Source: JBCBGF01 sp038526915 (GTDB lineage: Bacteria > Pseudomonadota > Alphaproteobacteria > Rhodobacterales > Rhodobacteraceae). From it: a DNA stretch of 64,000 bases. The stretch covers positions 460,329-524,328 of the forward strand of contig JBCBGF010000002.1 in assembly GCA_038526915.1 (NCBI GenBank), given 5' to 3'. The notes under the pieces were generated by a model that saw only the letters and a list, made by a program, of their open reading frames with translations, had not been told where the DNA came from and ran no database searches. Below are positions 22,541-30,491 of this stretch, piece by piece; position 1 is the stretch's first letter, and each line of letters opens with the position of its first letter. The position numbers and the translations under genes are program-made.

Positions 22541-23767
22541 CTAGCCCGACATCTCCACCCCCAGCGCCTTGGCCACGGTGAAGATGTCCTTGTCGCCCCG
22601 CCCGCACATGTTCATGCAGATGATGTGATCTTGCGGCAGGTCCGGCGCGATCTTCATCACATGGGCCAGCGCGTGACTGGGCTCCAGCGCGGGGATGATA
22701 CCCTCCTGTTCGCAACACAGCTGAAACGCCTCCAGCGCCTCGGCATCGGTGATGGCCACGTACTCCGCCCGCCCGATCTCGTGCAGCCAGGCATGTTCCG
22801 GCCCGATGCCGGGGTAATCGAGCCCCGCTGAGATCGAGAAGCCTTCCAGGATCTGGCCATCGTCGTCCTGCAACAGATAGGTCCGGTTGCCATGCAGAAC
22901 GCCGGGACGCCCGCCGGTGAGCGAGGCACAGTGTTCCATCTTCGCATTCACGCCCTTGCCCCCGGCCTCCACGCCGATGATACCCACCTCCTTGTCATCG
23001 AGGAACGGGTAAAACAGCCCCATGGCGTTCGATCCACCCCCGATGGCGGCAATCACAATATCAGGCAAACGCCCCTCGGCGGCCATCATCTGTTCGCGTG
23101 CTTCCTTGCCGATGATCGCCTGAAAGTCACGGACCATCGCAGGGTACGGATGAGGCCCCGCCACCGTGCCGATGCAATAAAACGTATCGCGCACATTGGT
23201 CACCCAGTCGCGCAGCGCATCGTTCATCGCGTCTTTCAGCGTGCCGCGCCCGCTTGTCACCGGCACCACCTCGGCCCCCAGGAGCTTCATGCGGAACACG
23301 TTCGGCGCCTGCCGCTCCACATCATGCGCGCCCATGTAAACAACGCATTGCAGCCCGAACTTCGCGCACACCGTGGCCGTCGCCACACCATGCTGACCCG
23401 CGCCGGTCTCGGCGATGATCCGCGTCTTGCCCATGCGGCGCGCGAGGATGATCTGGCCCAGCACATTGTTGATCTTATGCGCGCCGGTGTGGTTCAGCTC
23501 GTCGCGCTTCATATAGACCTTGGCCCCGCCCAGATGCTCGGTCAGCCGTTCCGCGAAATAGAGGGGCGAGGGTCGGCCCACGTAATGCGTCCACAAATGA
23601 TGCATCTCGGCCCAGAAATCGTCGTCGGTCTTGGCGCGCTCATACTGGGCCTCAAGCTCCAGGATCAGCGGCATCAGCGTTTCGCTGACAAACCGCCCGC
23701 CGAAATCGCCAAACCGGCCGCTCTCATCGGGGCCGGTCATGAAGGAATTGATCAGGTCATCAGGCAT
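22541..23767 (-). CDS. trpB: Tryptophan synthase beta subunit
   Basis: A 408-residue PLP enzyme that condenses indole and serine to tryptophan. The Schiff-base lysine is K98 in 'ELNHTGAHKINN'. The catalytic Glu lies in 'IIAETGAGQHG' and the phosphate-binding loop is 'IGGGSNAMGLF'. I chose ATG 23767 ('MPDDLINSFMTGP'); an ATG at 23782 would add five residues. trpA is 15 kb away and on the opposite strand, so the two subunits are not co-transcribed here. No trpF-like gene is visible next to it. Confidence 0.97.
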   Translation of the reverse strand: MPDDLINSFMTGPDESGRFGDFGGRFVSETLMPLILELEAQYERAKTDDDFWAEMHHLWTHYVGRPSPLYFAERLTEHLGGAKVYMKRDELNHTGAHKINNVLGQIILARRMGKTRIIAETGAGQHGVATATVCAKFGLQCVVYMGAHDVERQAPNVFRMKLLGAEVVPVTSGRGTLKDAMNDALRDWVTNVRDTFYCIGTVAGPHPYPAMVRDFQAIIGKEAREQMMAAEGRLPDIVIAAIGGGSNAMGLFYPFLDDKEVGIIGVEAGGKGVNAKMEHCASLTGGRPGVLHGNRTYLLQDDDGQILEGFSISAGLDYPGIGPEHAWLHEIGRAEYVAITDAEALEAFQLCCEQEGIIPALEPSHALAHVMKIAPDLPQDHIICMNMCGRGDKDIFTVAKALGVEMSG

Positions 23768-23827
23768 CGCGCGTCTCCTCACCGAACGGCAGAGGGGTAG
23801 CGATGCGGCCCTAGCTTGGCAAGGGGC

Positions 23828-24388
23828 TCAACCGCGCAGGCGGGTGATCACGATCTCGGCGTTCTGGTCGGCCGGGAAGACGGGATAGATCGTGTCGTGG
23901 ATCACGCCGCCCTGCAGGATCAGGGTCAGACGCTTGAGAAGGGTTTTGCCGTCAGCAGAGAACGTGGGCAGGTTCAGTGCCGTGCCAAACGCCAGATCCG
24001 CGTCAGAGAGCAGCGGGAACGGCAGGTGCAGGCGGGTCGCGGCCTCGGCCTGATCCTGCGTGGATTGCGTGGACAGGCCGTAGAGGTGGTCGACGCCAAG
24101 GTCCCGAAGCTGTGCGTAGTGATCGCGGAAGGCGCAGGATTGCGGGGTGCATCCGCGCGCGCCAGGGATCATGTCCCAGTTATCGGGTAAGGCCACGCCG
24201 GGCGTGCTGGTCATTGGGTAGATGTAGACAACGGTGAGGCCCTCGATAGCCGACAGATCGACAGTGCCCCCGGCGGTGGCGGTCAGAGGGATGCTGGGCA
24301 GGGTCATCCCCGTCAGATGGGCGGCGGCGCCATCATCGCTGGGGGCCGGTATCTGGGTCCAGTCGACGTCTTGCAGATTGCCTGACAC
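23828..24388 (-). CDS. Peroxiredoxin (AhpC/TSA-like, CTPQSC type)
   Basis: A 186-residue thiol peroxidase-like protein with a thioredoxin-type fold. The active segment is 'YPMTSTPGVALPDNWDMIPGARGCTPQSCAFRDHYAQLRDLGV', with C80 and C85. In this subgroup the C-x4-C pair replaces the usual T-x-x-C loop and is the likely peroxidatic/resolving pair. There is no signal peptide. It starts 4 bp after the proS stop and is probably co-transcribed with it. Confidence 0.85.
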   Translation of the reverse strand: MSGNLQDVDWTQIPAPSDDGAAAHLTGMTLPSIPLTATAGGTVDLSAIEGLTVVYIYPMTSTPGVALPDNWDMIPGARGCTPQSCAFRDHYAQLRDLGVDHLYGLSTQSTQDQAEAATRLHLPFPLLSDADLAFGTALNLPTFSADGKTLLKRLTLILQGGVIHDTIYPVFPADQNAEIVITRLRG

Positions 24389-24392
24389 CGCC

Positions 24393-25730
24393 TCAGCCCT
24401 TCGAATAGATCGCCGCCACGCGCTCCACCGCCGCCTCGGCGCTCATCTCCTCGCTCTCGCCCGTGCGGCGCGAGGTCAGTTCCACGACACCTTTCTCCAG
24501 CCCGCGCGGCCCCACGGTGATCCGCCAGGGCAGGCCGATCAGGTCCATGGTCGCGAACTTGGCCCCTGCCCGGTCTTCGCGGTCGTCGTAAAGCGGTTCC
24601 AGCCCCTTCGCGAGTAGCGCCTCATGCAGGCTGTCGCAGGCCGCGTCCGTCCCCGCATCCCCCTGCCGCAGGTTCACGATCCCGCAATGGAACGGCGTCA
24701 CGCCTTCGGGCCAGATGATGCCCTTGTCGTCATGGCTAGCCTCGATGATCGCGCCCAACAGGCGGCTCACCCCGATCCCGTGGGAGCCCATATGCACCGG
24801 CACCTTGCCGCCCTGCCCGTTATCGACCAGCGCGCCGAGAGCGTCGGAATACTTGGTGCCGAAATAGAAAATCTGCCCCACCTCGATCCCGCGCGCGGTG
24901 CGTCGGCGCTCTTCGGGGATTTCATTGAACAGAGCCTCATCATGGGTCTCATCCGTGCGGGCATAGCGCGAAGTGAACTCCTCAAGCACGGCCGCGCATT
25001 GCGCGTGATCGTCATAGTCGATCTCGCGATCCCCGAAGGTCAGGTCGGTCACCGCGCTGTCATAAAACACCTCCGACTCGCCCGTCTCCGCCAGCACCAG
25101 GAACTCATGCGTGTCATCGCCGCCAATCGGCCCGCTATCGGCGCGCATGGGGATCGCTTGCAGGCCCATCCGCTCATAGGTGCGCAGGTAGCTGACCAGA
25201 TGGCGATTATAGGCGTGCAGCGCGTCTTCCTTGGTCAGGTCGAAGTTATAGCCGTCCTTCATCAGGAACTCGCGCCCGCGCATCACCCCGAACCGGGGGC
25301 GGATCTCATCGCGGAACTTCCACTGGATGTGGTAGAGTGTCAGCGGCAGGTCCTTGTAGCTCGACACGTTCGCCCGGAAGATATCGGTGATCAGCTCTTC
25401 GTTGGTGGGACCATAGAGCATATCGCGGTCGTGCCGGTCTGTGATCCGCAGCATCTCCTCGCCATAATCGTCATACCGCCCCGACTCCCGCCAGAGATCC
25501 GCCGATTGCAGCGTCGGCATCAGCATCGGGATATGGCCTGCGCGGACCTGTTCCTCGTGCACGATGGCTTCGATATTCCGCAGCACCTTGTAGCCCAAGG
25601 GCAGCCAAGAATAGATCCCCGCGCTCGCCTGTTTGATCATGCCCGCGCGCAGCATCAGGCGGTGGCTGACGATCTGCGCGTCGGCGGGGGTTTCCTTGAG
25701 AACGGGCAGGAAATAACGGGAGAGGCGCAT
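24393..25730 (-). CDS. proS: Prolyl-tRNA synthetase (short, no insertion domain)
   Basis: A 445-residue class II aminoacyl-tRNA synthetase. Motif 2 is around 'QWKFRDEIRPRFGVMRGREFLMKDGYNF' and motif 3 is 'GSHGIGVSRLLGAIIEA'. The C-terminal anticodon-binding domain follows ('LLAKGLEPLYDDREDRAGAKFATMDLIGLPWRITVGPRGLEKG'). The length and the absence of the ~180-residue editing insertion place it in the short alphaproteobacterial type, which relies on a trans-editing protein. A YbaK-like deacylase that could serve this role lies at 44340. Confidence 0.96.
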   Translation of the reverse strand: MRLSRYFLPVLKETPADAQIVSHRLMLRAGMIKQASAGIYSWLPLGYKVLRNIEAIVHEEQVRAGHIPMLMPTLQSADLWRESGRYDDYGEEMLRITDRHDRDMLYGPTNEELITDIFRANVSSYKDLPLTLYHIQWKFRDEIRPRFGVMRGREFLMKDGYNFDLTKEDALHAYNRHLVSYLRTYERMGLQAIPMRADSGPIGGDDTHEFLVLAETGESEVFYDSAVTDLTFGDREIDYDDHAQCAAVLEEFTSRYARTDETHDEALFNEIPEERRRTARGIEVGQIFYFGTKYSDALGALVDNGQGGKVPVHMGSHGIGVSRLLGAIIEASHDDKGIIWPEGVTPFHCGIVNLRQGDAGTDAACDSLHEALLAKGLEPLYDDREDRAGAKFATMDLIGLPWRITVGPRGLEKGVVELTSRRTGESEEMSAEAAVERVAAIYSKG

Positions 25731-25819
25731 GGGCGTTGCCTTGGATAACTGTCAGTCGCTCCGGCTTATGCCAAGGCCGGGGGGCGGGCAAGTCCGGCGG
25801 TGGGCGGAGAGCGATCATC

Positions 25820-25879
25820 TGTCAGGGATATCTTGACAGACACGCCTGCGCCCCTCACTTTGTCAGGGAAGTCTTGACA
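25820..25879. promoter_or_regulatory. Two TGTCA-N9-TGACA operators before zinc-finger gene
   Basis: Two 19-bp palindromes with identical half-sites, TGTCA-gggatatct-TGACA (25820-25838) and TGTCA-gggaagtct-TGACA (25861-25879). Their centres are 41 bp apart, about four helical turns. The second ends 11 bp before the ATG at 25891. This is strong evidence for control of that gene by a dimeric regulator binding cooperatively. Confidence 0.65.
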
Positions 25880-25890
25880 CGGAGATCGCC

Positions 25891-26238
25891 ATGCTCGCCC
25901 GACTGACCAAACCCAAAACCCTGTCCTGTTCATTCTGCGGCAAAACCGCCAATCAGGTGGCGCGCCTGATCGCTGGCGCAAATGGCCATATCTGCGATGC
26001 CTGCATCGGCACCTGCAATGAGATCCTGAAGGCGACGCCCCCCGGCCGCACCGGCTGGTCTGAAATGGATGACGCCACCCTCCTCACCGGCCTGGCCACC
26101 GCTGAGGCGACGGTTGAGGCCACGCGCGGCGTTCTGCAGGCGATGATCGAAGAGTTGCGGGCCCGCGGCACCAGCTGGGAAAGGATCGGCGCGGCGCTTG
26201 GCATATCCCGGCAAGCGGCGTGGGAGCGGTTTTCCTGA
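25891..26238 (+). CDS. ClpX C4 zinc-finger protein with HTH-like C-terminus
   Basis: A 115-residue protein. The N-terminal half is the four-Cys zinc finger of ClpX (C13, C16, C35, C38; 'LSCSFCGKTANQVARLIAGANGHICDACI'), but no AAA+ domain follows. After a helical linker the C-terminus 'RGTSWERIGAALGISRQAAWERF' (about 92-114) resembles a helix-turn-helix of the sigma/MerR kind. It may therefore be a small regulator that borrows the ClpX adaptor-binding finger. Twin operators just upstream suggest autoregulation. Confidence 0.8.
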   Translation: MLARLTKPKTLSCSFCGKTANQVARLIAGANGHICDACIGTCNEILKATPPGRTGWSEMDDATLLTGLATAEATVEATRGVLQAMIEELRARGTSWERIGAALGISRQAAWERFS

Positions 26239-26296
26239 CGCTTGCCCTTACCCCGCCGATGCGCGATGACGGGGCTTCCAACGAGATGAGGTGACC

Positions 26297-27394
26297 ATGG
26301 CGCTGCCGGTGCGCGATCAGGTGACGTATTGGAGCATCGCGGCGGTGCTGCTGATGGGGCTGTTGTGGGTCCTTGGCGATGTGTTGCTGCCCTTTGTTCT
26401 GGGCGGCGCGATTGCCTATTGCCTCGATCCCGTGGCCGACCGGTTGGAGCGGATCGGGCTGTCGCGAATGATCGCGACGGTGGTGATTACCGTGTTTGGC
26501 CTGTTGCTGTTTGTGCTGCTGGCGCTGCTCGTAATCCCAACACTGGTGCAGCAGGCCATCGAGCTGGTGGATATCGCGCCGACGCTGTTGCAGAATTTCC
26601 AGATGTTTCTGGCCGAGCGGTTCCCGTCGCTGCTGGAGCCTGAGTCCACCATGCGCAAGTCGCTTCAGGACATCATCGACACCTTGCAGGCGCGCGGTGG
26701 GGAGTTGGTCAACACCGTCCTGTCCGGCGCGATGAGCTTTCTCAACGTGATTGTGCTGGTGGTGCTGGTGCCGGTGGTGACGTTCTATCTGCTGCTCGAC
26801 TGGGACAATCTGGTGGCCCGCATCGACAGCCTGCTGCCCCGCGACCATGCCCCCACGCTGCGCCAGATCGCATCGGATATCGACCGGACGCTGGCGTCCT
26901 TCATTCGGGGGCAAGGCACGGTCTGTGTCATCCTTGGCACGTATTACGCCGTCGCGCTGATGCTGGTGGGGCTGCAGTTCGGGCTGGTGGTTGGGTTCGT
27001 GGCGGGGCTAATCACGTTTATTCCCTATGTGGGGGCCTTGTTCGGTGGCGCGCTAGCCATCGGCCTGGCGCTCTTCCAGTTCTGGGGGGAATGGGGCTGG
27101 ATCGCCGCGGTGGCGGCGATCTTCATGGCCGGTCAGTTCATCGAAGGCAATATCCTGACCCCGAACCTCGTGGGTCAGTCGGTGGGCCTGCACCCGGTGT
27201 GGCTGATCTTTGCGCTGTCGGTCTTTGGCTCGATCTTCGGCTTTGTCGGCATGCTGGTGGCGGTGCCGCTGGCCGCAATGATCGGCGTGGTCGCGCGGTT
27301 CATGATTGGGCAGTACAAGGCGGGGCTTCTCTATAACGGCGTCGCAGGCGTCCCGCCCCCGGACGACCCCGCGGATGACGACAAGACCGCCTGA
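26297..27394 (+). CDS. AI-2E family (PerM-like) membrane transporter
   Basis: A 365-residue inner-membrane protein with about eight helices. The family pattern is clear: N-terminal 'LLPFVLGGAIAYCLDPVADRLERIGLSRMIAT', the middle amphipathic region, 'IRGQGTVCVILGTYYAVALMLVGLQFGLVVGFVAGLITFIPYVGALFGGAL' and 'FIEGNILTPNLVGQSVGLHPVWLIFALSVFGSIFGFVGMLVAVPLAA'. The substrate is unknown; the family name does not prove AI-2 transport. I took ATG 26297 (GAGG 7 bp upstream); an in-frame GTG at 26291 is possible. It lies 3 bp before hda. Confidence 0.9.
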   Translation: MALPVRDQVTYWSIAAVLLMGLLWVLGDVLLPFVLGGAIAYCLDPVADRLERIGLSRMIATVVITVFGLLLFVLLALLVIPTLVQQAIELVDIAPTLLQNFQMFLAERFPSLLEPESTMRKSLQDIIDTLQARGGELVNTVLSGAMSFLNVIVLVVLVPVVTFYLLLDWDNLVARIDSLLPRDHAPTLRQIASDIDRTLASFIRGQGTVCVILGTYYAVALMLVGLQFGLVVGFVAGLITFIPYVGALFGGALAIGLALFQFWGEWGWIAAVAAIFMAGQFIEGNILTPNLVGQSVGLHPVWLIFALSVFGSIFGFVGMLVAVPLAAMIGVVARFMIGQYKAGLLYNGVAGVPPPDDPADDDKTA

Positions 27395-27397
27395 GCC

Positions 27398-28075
27398 ATG
27401 GCCCGACAGCTGACCTTTGACCTGCCCACCCGCGCGGCGCTGGGGCGCGAAGACTTCTTTGTCTCGCCTGCGAATGCACTGGCGCTGGCGACGGTGGACG
27501 ATTGGGCGCAGTGGCCCATGGGCAAGCTGGTCCTGGTAGGCCCGCATGGCGCGGGCAAGACGCACCTGGCCCATGTCTGGGCCCAGGCGGCGGGCGCGCG
27601 GATCGTGGCGGCGGCGGAGTTGGGCGGGACCGATCTGCCTGCGCTGGCGAGTGGCGGTGCGGTGGCGGTTGAGGATGCCGATGCGGGGCCGTTTGCCGAG
27701 GACGCGCTGTTCCACCTGCATAACCTGTTGCAGCAGGCGGGAGGCGCGCTGTTGATCACGGCCACGCGTCCACCGAAACAGTGGTCCCTCACCCTGCCCG
27801 ATCTGGCCAGCCGGATGCAGGCCGCGATGACGGCCACGCTGGACCCGCCGGATGACGCGCTGTTGCAGGCCGTACTCGTCAAGTTATTTGACGACCGGCA
27901 ACTGGCCGTGGGGGCGGAGGTGACCGAGTACCTCGCCAAACGCATGGAACGCAGTTTCGAGGCCGCGCAACAGATTGTTTCCGCGTTGGACGATGCGGGG
28001 CTGGCCGAGGGGCGCGCGATCACCCGGCGGCTGGCGGGCGAGGTTCTGGACAAGCTTGGCGGGGCTGACGCATAA
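27398..28075 (+). CDS. hda: Hda/HdaA, DnaA-related replication regulator
   Basis: A 225-residue AAA+ protein like the DnaA core, which with the beta clamp stimulates ATP hydrolysis by DnaA and prevents over-initiation. Walker A is GPHGAGKT (48-55); 'VAVEDAD' is the Walker B region; 'RPPKQWSLTLPDLASRMQAAMTATLDPPDDALLQAVLVKLF' is the DnaA-like sensor/arginine-finger region. The N-terminal 'QLTFDLP' is the clamp-binding motif. It lacks the DNA-binding domain IV, as expected. It follows the AI-2E permease by 3 bp, a common alphaproteobacterial order, with ppk after it. Confidence 0.92.
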   Translation: MARQLTFDLPTRAALGREDFFVSPANALALATVDDWAQWPMGKLVLVGPHGAGKTHLAHVWAQAAGARIVAAAELGGTDLPALASGGAVAVEDADAGPFAEDALFHLHNLLQQAGGALLITATRPPKQWSLTLPDLASRMQAAMTATLDPPDDALLQAVLVKLFDDRQLAVGAEVTEYLAKRMERSFEAAQQIVSALDDAGLAEGRAITRRLAGEVLDKLGGADA

Positions 28076-28093
28076 CTGTCATCTTAACGTTAC
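28076..28093 (+). promoter_or_regulatory. Possible Pho box before ppk
   Basis: CTGTCAT-CTTA-ACGTTAC begins right after the hda stop and ends 22 bp before the ppk start. The first half is a perfect PhoB half-site; the second matches about 4 of 7 positions. Weak, but the position and the gene fit phosphate control. Confidence 0.25.
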
Positions 28094-28115
28094 AGAGTGA
28101 CCCGATATCCCGCCC

Positions 28116-30287
28116 ATGACGATGACAGATTTCCTCAAAGCCCCGTTCCCCAAGGCCAAGACATTGGACGGCATCGACATGTCGGTGCCCGCGCGGTTTT
28201 TCAATCGTGAGCTTAGCTGGATCGCCTTCAACTGGCGCGTGCTGGAAGAGGCATCAAATCCGCGCGTGCCTTTGTTGGAGCGGTTGCGGTTTGTGTCGAT
28301 CTCGGCGGCGAACCTTGATGAGTTCTACACCGTGCGCGTGGCGGGTCTGCGCGAGTTGGCCCATGCGGGGAATACGACGCCTGCCGCAGACGGCCTGACC
28401 CCAGCGGAGCAACTGGTGCAGATCGACGCCGAGGCCCGGCGGCTGATGACCGCGCAACAGGACGCCTGGCAGGTGATCAGCGCGGAGATGGCGCGCGAGG
28501 GCATTGCGCTTTTGACGCGGGACCAGCTGTCGGGCGCGGACAAGACGTTCCTCGACGGGGTGTTTTTGCGCCAGGTCTTCCCGATTCTGTCGCCCCTCGC
28601 CATCGACCCCGCGCACCCCTTCCCGTTCATTCCGAACGACGGATATTCCCTGGCCCTGCAGCTGCAGCGCAAGACCGACAAACGCGCCTTGCAGGCGTTG
28701 CTCCCCATCCCCCATCAGGTCGACCGATTCATCCGCCTGCCGGCCGAGCCAGGGCAGCACCGGTTTCTGCCGCTGGAAGAGCTGCTGCTTCTCCATCTCG
28801 ACATGCTGTTCCCGGGCTACAAGATGAAGGGCAGCTGTTCCTTCCGCGTGCTGCGCGACAGCGATCTGGAGGTCGAGGACGAGGCTGAGGATCTGGTGCG
28901 CGAGTTCGAAGTGGCGCTGAAACGCCGCCGCCGGGGCGAGGTCGTGCGGATGCAGATCTCGGCCGGGGCCCCGACCGAGTTGCGCGATGTGGTGATGCGC
29001 GAGTTGGAGGTTGACGCGCATGAGGTGGTTGAGTTCGAGGGGCTGATCGGGATGGCCGACCTCAAGGAACTGGTCCTCGACGCGCGGCCCGACCTGTTGT
29101 GGCCGAACTTCACCCCGCGCGTACCCGAACGGGTGCAGGATTACGAGGGCGATATGTTCGCCGCGATCCGGCAGAAGGATATGCTGCTGCACCATCCTTA
29201 CGAGACCTTCGACATGGTGGTGCGGTTCCTCAAACAGGCCGCGAATGATCCCAATGTGGTGGCGATCAAGCAGACGCTTTACCGGACCTCGCGGGATAGC
29301 CCCATCGTGGAAGCGCTGTGTGAGGCCGCAGAGGACGGGAAATCTGTCACGGCACTGGTGGAGTTGAAAGCGCGGTTTGACGAGGCCGCGAACATCCGCC
29401 AGTCGCGGCGGTTGGAGCGGGCGGGTGCGCATGTGGTCTATGGCTTCATCAACTACAAGACGCATGCCAAGATCAGTACCGTTGTGCGCCGTGAAGGCGG
29501 CGAGTTGGTGACCTATACCCATTACGGCACCGGCAACTACCATCCGATCACGGCCAAGATTTACACTGACCTGTCGCTCTTTACCTGCGACCCCGCGCTG
29601 GGGCGGGATGCTACGAAGGTCTTCAACTACCTGTCGGGTTATGCCCAGCCCGAGACGTTGGAGAACCTGTCGATCTCGCCACTGACGCTGAAAGACACGC
29701 TTCTGGACCGCATTGCCGAGGAGGCGGAATATGCGCTGGCGGGCAAGCCCGGTGAGATCTGGGCCAAGATGAACTCGCTGGTGGAAGAGGATGTGATCGA
29801 CGCGCTGTATCTGGCCAGCCAGGCGGGGGTGAAGATCAACCTCGTGATCCGGGGTATTTGCGGATTGCGGCCCGGAATCAAGGGGTTGAGCGACAATATT
29901 CGCGTGAAATCCATCGTGGGCCGGTATCTGGAGCATTCGCGGATCGTCTGTTTCGGTGGCGGCAAGGCCCTGCCCTCGGACAAGGCGCGGGTCTATATCT
30001 CGTCGGCGGACTGGATGGGGCGGAACCTCAACCGGCGGGTGGAGACGCTGGTGGAGATCACGAACCCCACGGTGAAGACCCAGATCGTGGGGCAGATCAT
30101 GGCGGCGAACATGGCCGATACGGCGCAGAGCTGGCTGTTGGGGCCCGATGGCGGGTTTGACCGGCCGCAGGTGGCGGAGGGCGCGCTGTTCAACTGCCAC
30201 CGGTTCTTCATGGAGACGCCGTCGCTGTCGGGCCGTGGGTCGGCGGCGAGCACGGATGCGCCGGAGTTGGCGCATGGGCGGGATTAG
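28116..30287 (+). CDS. ppk: Polyphosphate kinase 1
   Basis: A 723-residue enzyme that makes polyphosphate from ATP. The N-terminal domain starts 'RFFNRELSWIAFNWRVLEEA...VPLLERLRFVSISAANLDEFYTVRVAGL'. The two phospholipase-D-like halves carry the phospho-acceptor His in 'NYKTHAKIS' (about residue 451) and the second His in 'HYGTGNYHPITAKIYTDLSLFT' (about 468-475). The length is normal. ppx follows on the same strand, separated by a palindromic repeat, so ppk and ppx form the usual polyphosphate pair. Confidence 0.96.
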   Translation: MTMTDFLKAPFPKAKTLDGIDMSVPARFFNRELSWIAFNWRVLEEASNPRVPLLERLRFVSISAANLDEFYTVRVAGLRELAHAGNTTPAADGLTPAEQLVQIDAEARRLMTAQQDAWQVISAEMAREGIALLTRDQLSGADKTFLDGVFLRQVFPILSPLAIDPAHPFPFIPNDGYSLALQLQRKTDKRALQALLPIPHQVDRFIRLPAEPGQHRFLPLEELLLLHLDMLFPGYKMKGSCSFRVLRDSDLEVEDEAEDLVREFEVALKRRRRGEVVRMQISAGAPTELRDVVMRELEVDAHEVVEFEGLIGMADLKELVLDARPDLLWPNFTPRVPERVQDYEGDMFAAIRQKDMLLHHPYETFDMVVRFLKQAANDPNVVAIKQTLYRTSRDSPIVEALCEAAEDGKSVTALVELKARFDEAANIRQSRRLERAGAHVVYGFINYKTHAKISTVVRREGGELVTYTHYGTGNYHPITAKIYTDLSLFTCDPALGRDATKVFNYLSGYAQPETLENLSISPLTLKDTLLDRIAEEAEYALAGKPGEIWAKMNSLVEEDVIDALYLASQAGVKINLVIRGICGLRPGIKGLSDNIRVKSIVGRYLEHSRIVCFGGGKALPSDKARVYISSADWMGRNLNRRVETLVEITNPTVKTQIVGQIMAANMADTAQSWLLGPDGGFDRPQVAEGALFNCHRFFMETPSLSGRGSAASTDAPELAHGRD

Positions 30288-30309
30288 ACGGCGTATCGCA
30301 AAGCGTTGA

Positions 30310-30390
30310 GGGCAGCGCCCGACCGCGGGTGGGGGCATAGCCCCCGCCCTGGGGGGCGGTCGGGGGCTGCCCGGTGGTTCCCACCGGGCG
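30310..30390. repeat. GGGCAG/CTGCCC palindromic element, copy 3
   Basis: Arms 30310-30326 and 30356-30372, with an inner GGGGGCATAGCCCCC hairpin identical to copy 1 and a trailing CCCGGTGG..CCACCGGG hairpin identical to that of copy 2. It lies between the co-directional ppk and ppx, so it would be transcribed in a ppk-ppx mRNA. Confidence 0.75.
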
Positions 30391-30491
30391 AGGCTTCAGA
30401 TCCAGCGTCGAGATAAACTACACCATTCTTTTTCCTTTGACGCCACGCACCCGGCCCGCCATGGTCCGCGCGGGGAGATACGGGGAAAGAC

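Noticed and set aside
28254..30338. 694-codon open frame opposite ppk
   Set aside because: It mirrors ppk codon by codon, is rich in His, Arg and Gln as antisense frames are, and ppk is a certain gene.
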